Below, in pieces: positions 57,689 to 64,000 of a DNA stretch of 64,000 bases. The DNA is from Trypanosoma brucei gambiense DAL972. Taxonomy: Eukaryota; Euglenozoa; Kinetoplastea; Trypanosomatida; Trypanosomatidae. The number at the start of each line of letters is the position of its first letter. The stretch's first letter is position 1. The notes below the pieces were generated by a model. It was not told the DNA's origin and did not search any database. It was given only the letters and a program-made list of their open reading frames with translations. Position numbers and translations under genes: made by a program. Location of the stretch: positions 3,534,001-3,598,000 of the forward strand of contig NC_026744.1 in the NCBI RefSeq assembly GCF_000210295.1, given 5' to 3'.

Positions 57689-60062
57689 TTCCAGTGAGTC
57701 GTTTTTTTGTCCTGTTTGCGCTCTTGCGTCCTCGCCTGAGACAATAGCAGAGTTTTGTCCCGGTACAAGCAGCACTTTCCCTCTTTACTAGTTCCCAGGC
57801 AAAAAAAAAAAACAACAGAAGGAGAGGGATAGGGAGAAGGACACTTTGATTTTTTTTTTTTTTGCAGAGCTTGCAACTCCTCACGTCTTTTTTCCCCCAT
57901 TCCGTGTGCAAGCCCGATAAAGGACGAATGGGAATAAACCATTTAACCAGAGAAATACTGTATAATAATATAACCTCTTACACTCACTTATAAAACCATT
58001 TTTTTTTGTTACCACCCTATTCGTCTCCTTTCCAAATATCACAATTCATTTAACACAATAGTGAGATGAATTACACACCGCCCCTTCCTCAGTTCTATCA
58101 TCGCTATTCCCCTCCCTTATCTTTTGCCAACCATTGCCTTTGCGGGAATCCACATTAAAAGAATTGTCACCACATGTCATACCTAAGTACAAAACACCAT
58201 CTGTTGATATCATTCCATTCCATTCCACTTCCTTTTCTTTCCCTCACCCTCAACCTTCCCACCGTTTCCATCGGTTAGCTACGGTCTGTCGTAACTGTTT
58301 CTTCCCTCCATGCTACGGTAGGGTACCGCAGAATATAACTCAAAGACACAAAACGATACCATGCCCAACAATTTCTCTCCACACTAAAAAACAACAGCAA
58401 CAACAGCAGCACAAAGTGTGTGTTTTTCTAAAAAAAAAAAACGCCCCCTAAAAAAAAAAAATGGGCGAAACCGGTTGGGGACAGTTTCCCCTTTTGTTTC
58501 TTCTGCTTGTCACCCAATCCAGCTCACTGAATCAACGTGACTGCCCTTCACATTTTCATTACTTTTGTCAGTTAATGATAATCTCACTCGAAGGAGGTGA
58601 ATGTTAGAGAAAACAACTAAACAACGACAGAAAGCAGCCTCCCCATATTTCCACTTTCCTCTCCATCCTCACAAAAATATCAACATCATCCCTCCCCACA
58701 CCATCGTTTTTGTTGTTATTATTATTACTTTCGTTATTCACTTATTACACTTTACATCATGAAGATCTCCAGGAGAGAAAGTGCATATACACACAAAGAG
58801 TCGAGTGCGAGGGGCCCTGCTGGAACCGGTCGGTCGCACATCCACTTTGCGGTGACCGTCAGCTACGGTTGTAATAATTCCCGTGTGGGAACTTCTTTCC
58901 TCCCTCTCCCCCCTTGGCCTATCTCTTTTCTCAGCATCCCGAGACACCCCGTCCCTGCTGTTATTACCACGCGCCAACCCAAGTGAAAACAAAGAAGAAA
59001 AAAAACTGTGGTAAAAGGACATGACTATTACCTAAAGCAATAACCACAAAACAAAGTGACGCTAGCAACAAACAAGCACACAAAACTGCAATATAGAAAG
59101 GTAAGAAGGTTAGGGCATACCAAAGTTGCCAGAAAAATATAAAAGGAATGCCAAAATCACCGAGGATGGGGCCAGACGCAGGAACAAAAGCAAGAATAAA
59201 GTAAGTCTGCCGCCGAGTATAAGCCCCGAACGCGCAAATCTTACCTTGTATTCTCGTTCCTGCCTCACAAACAAGCGTATGTGTACGCGTTCCCCTCCAC
59301 ACCCCTTTTGGCCAACTCATAGAAAACACTCCCGTTTAGCTACTTATTTACTTCCTCCTTTGGTTGTAGAGCCGGACGCGACGCGTACCCGGAGAACGAT
59401 TCTTCAGGGAGAAGTAAAAGCAGAACATAATGCAAAAAAAAAATGAAAAAGATGTCGAAAATGAGGCTGGCGACAAGCCCTTTGCAGGGCTGGCGCCTTT
59501 TCGCATCTCATATTGTGTTTGATGAATAATGTTTTTCTCTCCCTTTTCCCTGGGGAAGAAGGAAAAGAACCAGAATTGCAAAAAAGAAAAAAGAAGACAA
59601 CAACTATCTGAAATGAAAACAGAGAAAAAAATACACATTGCGCATACACTAACAATAAATATCCCCACCCATGTATGGGAAAGAACGGCAACAACACCAA
59701 AAGAAAATAGAATATAAGCACAAAAAGGGAGAAAAAGAACCTGAATAAAAGAAGTGTTCATACTCGTACACATCTGCAGCTCCCCACACAAAATGTCACT
59801 GGCATATTGGAGGAAAGGATTCAATAAATAGGAATAACACGGTGGAGCTTTTATTATTATTATTTTCTTTAGTTCCTGGAAATGCATTGATTTTCTGTAG
59901 ATTTCCCCCTGCCTGTCTTTAACAAACTAGTGAACCTTCAATGGCCTACATTACCGCAAGTAGCGGTGGTGATCCCACTATAAAGGTGGGGAATTGACCC
60001 AGAATCCACTTCCCTGCAGCTTTCCGGCATCACTTTTTTACATACAACCAATTAATTGAGCA
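57689..60062. other. Long U-rich spacer (2.4 kb), JBP1 3' UTR region
   Basis: This is the longest gap in the window. It runs from the JBP1 stop to the second rhodanese gene. The transcript is strongly U-rich, and hydrophobic frames on the minus strand (near 58964-59320 and 59348-59887) reflect that composition. An A12 run at 57801-57812 and a T14 run at 57850-57863 face each other. Two A-runs lie at 58430-58440 and 58450-58460. A long regulatory 3' UTR is the simplest reading. Confidence 0.55.
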
Positions 60063-62582
60063 CTATTTCTCCCGTCTGCGGACGACAAAGGCCACCGTAT
60101 TCAAGGGCGATCCATTGAACTTGAATCGAGACTCCAACATGTTTCCGCTTTTATCGATGAAGGACAAAAGACAAGGGGTAGTGCGCAGATTGACCTTGTC
60201 TCGTGCATAGGTTGCGGAGTAGAGCGCGCTAAAGCATATCTCCGAAACCGCACTGTACTCCTCCCCTATTTCGCTCTTGAGGATGTAATGATGTCTGTCT
60301 AACAAGTCAACCTCGACAACGAAGGTACAGTATCGAGCAAGGGATGTCCAACGCACTAGGCATTCCAGGGGTTCACGCTCTCCGGTGGTTGCGGCAAGAA
60401 GGTGACGCATGATCACGAAATCGTACATTTTTCCACCAACGCTACCACCATCAAAGACTTTATCAATTCGGATATTACCGCAAAGCACGGTGCGTGACTT
60501 ATTACTGCTGGTAGAGAGCCCTATGTTACAAGGCTTTGCGCACAACAGCCGTTGTGCAGCAGGGTTTTTCATAATTCGATCTGCTTCCCGCGACGTTGGC
60601 AGTTCACACGTTTTCTGCCGATGGTTGGTGGGCTTTGGAAGAACAATAAGAACGCTAATGGTACCCGTGGCAGCACCTTCAGCACCATAGACCCCGCGTT
60701 CCGGGAAACCGAAGCGTTTTGCATTATTTTCTGGTGTTATCCACTGCTCCCGTTCATAGTTAACCGCTACATCTTCCGTCTGGTAATCGAAGGCCTCGTT
60801 ACGTAGCCAATCGCCCGACTCACTGTTACAGATGGGTGCACGCCTCCGCGCTTGCTCGATCTCCAAGCGCCTCCTTCGCCTCCTTTCCTGCTCCTCCGGT
60901 GGCATGTCCTTGAGGTAGCGTGTCCCCCCGAAGTTGTAATCCTTCAACTTGACGTTAAGTTTGTGCATGCCCATGGAGCCTTGGAGCATACCAATTTCAT
61001 TTATGCATGCATTATCCAGGTGGGCGGCAAACATTCCCCAGAAGCTTTGCTCTTCCTTCTTGTTTACTTCACGGTCACCGAATGCTCCACACATCAGCTG
61101 CTTCGCTACATCGCACAAGTCAAAAAAGGCAAAGTTCATGGCAGACGTATTGTTCCAACTGAATCTTGTGCGGGTCGGGTTGGTCTCCTTTTGATGTTCC
61201 CATTCCTTTTTCACGAGTTGTAGCCAGTGTGTTCGACTCTGAGTCCATATGTTAACGAACTCTTCTCCAAACATTTTTTGGAGATTTTCCTTGTCAAGAT
61301 AATGCCGCTTATTCATAGCTTCGTTCAAAATATCGCCCTTCTCGCTGAACCCACCCAAATAATGCATTTGCACATTGGTGTGCTTGTGGACTGGTATAAT
61401 TTCTTCCGGTGCGCGCCGCGGTAGTCCATCAGCTACTTCCACCGGCTCACCAAACAGTTCCGTCATCAGCGATGCATTTTCTCGCACCAAGCCGTGCAAC
61501 CTGGTGAGCATCGCAGCTGCACAGCCACGTAGGGCCCATGCACTTGCTGCACAACTAAACGGTGTCAAGGGAACCGGATATACCGGGGCAGGCTTATTGG
61601 TGTTTTCTCCGTTGTCCTTCTGCTCAATATGGTTGAAAGAGAGCGACGTGGATTTTTCTTCCTTAGCCTTCTTAAGGCGCCTCCGGTATTCCTCCACGCA
61701 AGGTTGCTCCCCCAGAGCCGCCCTATAGTAGAACACACACGACAACCGATTCCAGGTAGCGTTGGCCTCCTTGGCCTCTAGCTCCGTGTTTGAGTGGAAC
61801 AGGTGCGTATCGAAGAGTAAGACATCTGTTGGCTGCATGTTGAAGCAAACACCATAGTCATCGAGGGCTAGGCTAAGACCACTATACTCACCTTTGAGCA
61901 CAGCTAGGACACCATAACCGTTATCGAAGTCGCCATTGTCTGTGTGTGAGGCGGTGCGAAACCGCTCATTGACTGTCAGTGTCGAAAAAGGAGAACCGTG
62001 GATGCGTACTACGTCCGGCACCGCTGCATCCTGTGCTTTCCAGTGGTCTGGAAGAGCAGCCTTATAAATTGCGCTCGTATAGTCAATCATAGGGAACACA
62101 CTCCGCCACTCTTTAGTGTGCTCGTAGGTGAAGGAGGTCTTGCGACACTTCAGTTCCACGGGGGTACCACGGTAGTCGAAATAACCAGCAATGCCACTAT
62201 TAGGGGAAACCCCACCGAACAGTGCCGAACGAAGGGAGGTACGCGCCACCGCGCACTCAAGGACGTCCGCCGCCATAGAGGTTGCGAACGATGGTAGAGC
62301 CTTTGGTATTAACACCCCACAGACCTTTCCCTTTGCGTTTCTGAACACTGTGGTACCATGGAAGTCAACTGCATGGTCGGCGTTGTTGTGAAATGGATGC
62401 TTTTTCACAGCCTCCTGAAAGGCCTTTTCGGCCTTCTCCCTCGCCTCGGCATCAATCTGGGAACCCTGCATGTAGTGGTTAAAGGCGTACACCACATCAT
62501 TCGACGGTTGATAAACGTCCCAGCCGGGTTTCATGGAGTCATCTGCTTTCTCCCTCAGTACCTTCTTCACCTGCCTTCGCAT
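60063..62582 (-). CDS. JBP1: Base J thymidine hydroxylase JBP1
   Basis: An 839-residue protein, the length reported for T. brucei JBP1, starting MRRQVKKVLR at ATG 62582. The N-terminal TET/JBP-type Fe(II)/2-oxoglutarate dioxygenase domain carries H213-x-D215 in ASHTDNGDFD, the distal H263 in DTHLFHSN and R279 in NRLSCVF. The 50- and 16-residue spacings match published JBP1 active sites. The central region, around residues 400-580, should be the J-DNA-binding core. JBP1 hydroxylates thymine in DNA to 5-hydroxymethyluracil, the first step of base J, and binds J to spread it. Base J marks transcription termination and telomeric repeats in kinetoplastids. A GTG upstream in frame is not used. Confidence 0.98.
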   Translation of the reverse strand: MRRQVKKVLREKADDSMKPGWDVYQPSNDVVYAFNHYMQGSQIDAEAREKAEKAFQEAVKKHPFHNNADHAVDFHGTTVFRNAKGKVCGVLIPKALPSFATSMAADVLECAVARTSLRSALFGGVSPNSGIAGYFDYRGTPVELKCRKTSFTYEHTKEWRSVFPMIDYTSAIYKAALPDHWKAQDAAVPDVVRIHGSPFSTLTVNERFRTASHTDNGDFDNGYGVLAVLKGEYSGLSLALDDYGVCFNMQPTDVLLFDTHLFHSNTELEAKEANATWNRLSCVFYYRAALGEQPCVEEYRRRLKKAKEEKSTSLSFNHIEQKDNGENTNKPAPVYPVPLTPFSCAASAWALRGCAAAMLTRLHGLVRENASLMTELFGEPVEVADGLPRRAPEEIIPVHKHTNVQMHYLGGFSEKGDILNEAMNKRHYLDKENLQKMFGEEFVNIWTQSRTHWLQLVKKEWEHQKETNPTRTRFSWNNTSAMNFAFFDLCDVAKQLMCGAFGDREVNKKEEQSFWGMFAAHLDNACINEIGMLQGSMGMHKLNVKLKDYNFGGTRYLKDMPPEEQERRRRRRLEIEQARRRAPICNSESGDWLRNEAFDYQTEDVAVNYEREQWITPENNAKRFGFPERGVYGAEGAATGTISVLIVLPKPTNHRQKTCELPTSREADRIMKNPAAQRLLCAKPCNIGLSTSSNKSRTVLCGNIRIDKVFDGGSVGGKMYDFVIMRHLLAATTGEREPLECLVRWTSLARYCTFVVEVDLLDRHHYILKSEIGEEYSAVSEICFSALYSATYARDKVNLRTTPCLLSFIDKSGNMLESRFKFNGSPLNTVAFVVRRREK

Positions 62583-63224
62583 TCGTCCCACCGCGTCTTC
62601 TTTTCCACCAGCTCCTCTATGTCCAGGACGTTATTTTTTCTTTTTCAAATCGTGCCGCACGTGAAACGGTACCCCGGTGACTCCGCACAAAATACGCCCC
62701 AACGCTGCCAGCTAGCCCCCTTCTCGGAGTCAAAGGATTGAAGCTTGTGCGGGGCCTTTGTCTGCTGTAGCTGCCTTTCATCAGATAAAGAAGCATGATT
62801 GGTGGAAAAGGGTGTTGGCAGCAGCTTGAAAAGGAGGGAAACCAACGATAGTATCCAAGGAACAAGGTATGGGAAGAAAATGCAGCGATCAGCCATAACC
62901 GGCCCGGGAAAAACTAAAAAAAATATAGGAAGAGGGGAGAATGATGGTGTCCGAGCTAAACAAATAACAAGCCAATCGAGTCACCCGCTTACGATCACTC
63001 CTCTACATTGTACAACACTTGTGTAATTGATCACACAATAGAATGACTCGCAGCGATAAGGGTGCCATCATAAAACGGCTGGTGATGGTGTGTGGAGAAG
63101 CGGCAACGCAGCGTTAAGACGATAAGAACATAAGGCAGATGAATTCGTGCACCCGCGCAGGTGCAATACACTCGTACCTTTTGTGTGTACTACACAATAG
63201 ATAAAGAAATAGAGCGGATTAGAC
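62583..63224. other. Intergenic spacer, no gene seen
   Basis: This spacer holds the JBP1 leader and the cytochrome b5 3' UTR. Sense pyrimidine runs near 62815-62845 may carry the JBP1 splice site. Nothing else supported. Confidence 0.5.
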
Positions 63225-63584
63225 TCAGCTTGAGAATAGAAAGTATATAATAATGGCCACGATAGAAGACGTCACCGCAATAAGCTCAAGGGAAAAGGCG
63301 CTGGTGGTTGATGTTTCGGAAGAGGCTTTCAAGATCTTTACGTCCTCGGGGCTCAACCTGCCCACACAATATTTTTTGAGCTCTTCCTTCGCAATGTCAC
63401 TGTGCCCAACCGAATTAAAGTCATCTGTCCCATCTTTACCGGCCACCCCAAGGAGTGTGTCTACGCCACCAGGATGTTGGCTAACGTACTTGGTGACATC
63501 ATAAACTTTCTCGTCAATGCTGATCCACAAATCACCTTCTGCCGCATGCTTTTGAAGCTCTTTCAGCGATACAAACCCCTCCAT
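63225..63584 (-). CDS. Tail-anchored cytochrome b5
   Basis: A 119-residue protein with a cytochrome b5 heme domain at residues 3-78. The heme-ligating histidines are H37 in the invariant HPGG and H61 in VGHSD, with the conserved YDVTKYV strand before the first. A hydrophobic segment at about 99-117 (ELIAVTSSIVAIIIYFLFSS) closes the protein, so it should be tail-anchored in the ER or outer mitochondrial membrane with heme in the cytosol. Cytochrome b5 passes electrons to desaturases and other lipid enzymes. The ATG at 63584 is the first after the splice acceptor. A TA repeat abuts it. Confidence 0.94.
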   Translation of the reverse strand: MEGFVSLKELQKHAAEGDLWISIDEKVYDVTKYVSQHPGGVDTLLGVAGKDGTDDFNSVGHSDIAKEELKKYCVGRLSPEDVKILKASSETSTTSAFSLELIAVTSSIVAIIIYFLFSS

Positions 63585-63585
63585 G

Positions 63586-63620
63586 TATATATATATATAT
63601 ATATATATATAAATATATAT
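63586..63620. repeat. TA dinucleotide repeat next to a start codon
   Basis: An almost pure TA run, interrupted once near 63612, beginning one base outside the cytochrome b5 ATG (63584-63582) and lying inside its 5' UTR. Confidence 0.95.
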
Positions 63621-63650
63621 GTTTTCCTTTTGCCCGGCGGCTGCCAAAAT

Positions 63651-63720
63651 CTGTGACTTGTTATTCTTCTTGAGTAAAGTCTCGATTAGTGAGAAGGAAG
63701 AGAAAAGGAAGAATAAAAAT
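63651..63720 (-). promoter_or_regulatory. Spliced-leader acceptor for cytochrome b5
   Basis: A strong sense polypyrimidine tract (about 63691-63718) is followed by AG at 63682-63681 and CACAG at 63652-63651. The mature leader would be about 66 or 97 bases and contain the TA repeat. Confidence 0.75.
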
Positions 63721-64000
63721 GCTGACGGCCTCTACTAGCCGTTTCTTACCCTACTTCATTTGTGTTTTTGTGGTTTCTGTTGCTCTTTTACCTGACGTTC
63801 AGTGCGAAGCTTCACTCCGCAGTTTTAACCACCTGCCCCACGATCCTTCGAGAGATACAGCTGTAACGTCAACCCCATGACGATGGCAAGCCGGAAGTAG
63901 GAAGAAACCACGGCACCACTCACTCTTCAACTTTGCACATTGCCAGTGCCTCCGCACATTTAGATCCCAACTCTTGCGGGAGTACCAGGCATGGCGCCTA

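Larger units (their letters stand above)
63585..64000. other. Spacer at the right edge, no gene recognised
   Basis: This spacer holds the leader of cytochrome b5 with its splice acceptor and TA repeat. A minus-strand frame enters from the right edge and ends at about 63800. It has no recognisable domain and may be chance or the tail of a gene outside the window. A 53-codon plus-strand frame (63719-63880) with a signal-peptide-like start is discussed among the findings. Confidence 0.45.

Noticed and set aside
58964..59320. Hydrophobic 118-codon minus-strand frame after JBP1
   Set aside because: It reads like a membrane protein, but the whole region is U-rich, which produces hydrophobic codons by chance. 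No polypyrimidine tract precedes its ATG.
59348..59887. 179-codon hydrophobic minus-strand frame after JBP1
   Set aside because: Phenylalanine/serine-rich translation of U-rich 3' UTR; no domain features.

Overview
The window reads as nuclear DNA of a kinetoplastid, most likely the Trypanosoma brucei group. All 30 genes I can support lie on the minus strand, none has an intron, and they are separated by AT-rich spacers carrying polypyrimidine tracts followed by AG on the sense strand. That is the layout of a single polycistronic unit processed by spliced-leader trans-splicing. The content agrees: a full-length base J thymidine hydroxylase (JBP1), a paraflagellar rod family protein and a tandem-bromodomain factor matching BDF5. 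From memory, JBP1, BDF5 and a rod protein called PAR4 lie near each other on T. brucei chromosome 11; I could not check this.

Transcription runs from high to low coordinates. From the right: a tail-anchored cytochrome b5 (63.2-63.6 kb), JBP1 (60.1-62.6 kb), a 2.4 kb U-rich spacer, two rhodanese-domain genes (57.3-57.7 and 56.3-56.8 kb), a mitochondrial J-domain protein, a small unknown gene, COQ4, a small charged protein and a SET-domain methyltransferase (49-56 kb). Next come an F-box-like multi-pass membrane protein (46.9-48.8 kb), two unknown proteins, a 949-residue membrane-anchored protein with thioredoxin-like segments, a small membrane protein and the rod protein (35-46 kb). Then come an unknown protein, a protein with two SUMO-interacting motifs, a PPPDE/DeSI peptidase, a kelch protein, a duplicated zinc-ribbon protein, a mitochondrial carrier and a second PPPDE/DeSI peptidase with an N-terminal acylation signal (22-33 kb). 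The left third holds an unknown basic protein, BDF5, an orphan YVH1-type zinc domain, a 2026-residue Sen1-like helicase, a zinc-knuckle protein, a double AAA+ ATPase, an acidic nuclear-type protein and the 5' end of a SKP1-like gene cut by the window edge.

Neighbouring genes in such arrays are co-transcribed but need not share a function. Two themes still stand out. One is chromatin and transcription boundaries (JBP1, BDF5, Sen1-like helicase). The other is ubiquitin/SUMO biology (SKP1-like, F-box-like membrane protein, two PPPDE/DeSI peptidases, SIM protein). I found no tRNA, rRNA, CRISPR array or complete mobile element. No single new system is proven. The best leads are the membrane F-box-like protein, the acylated PPPDE peptidase, the rhodanese pair with one dead active site, the phosphatase-less YVH1 zinc domain and the spliced-leader sites that move several start codons.
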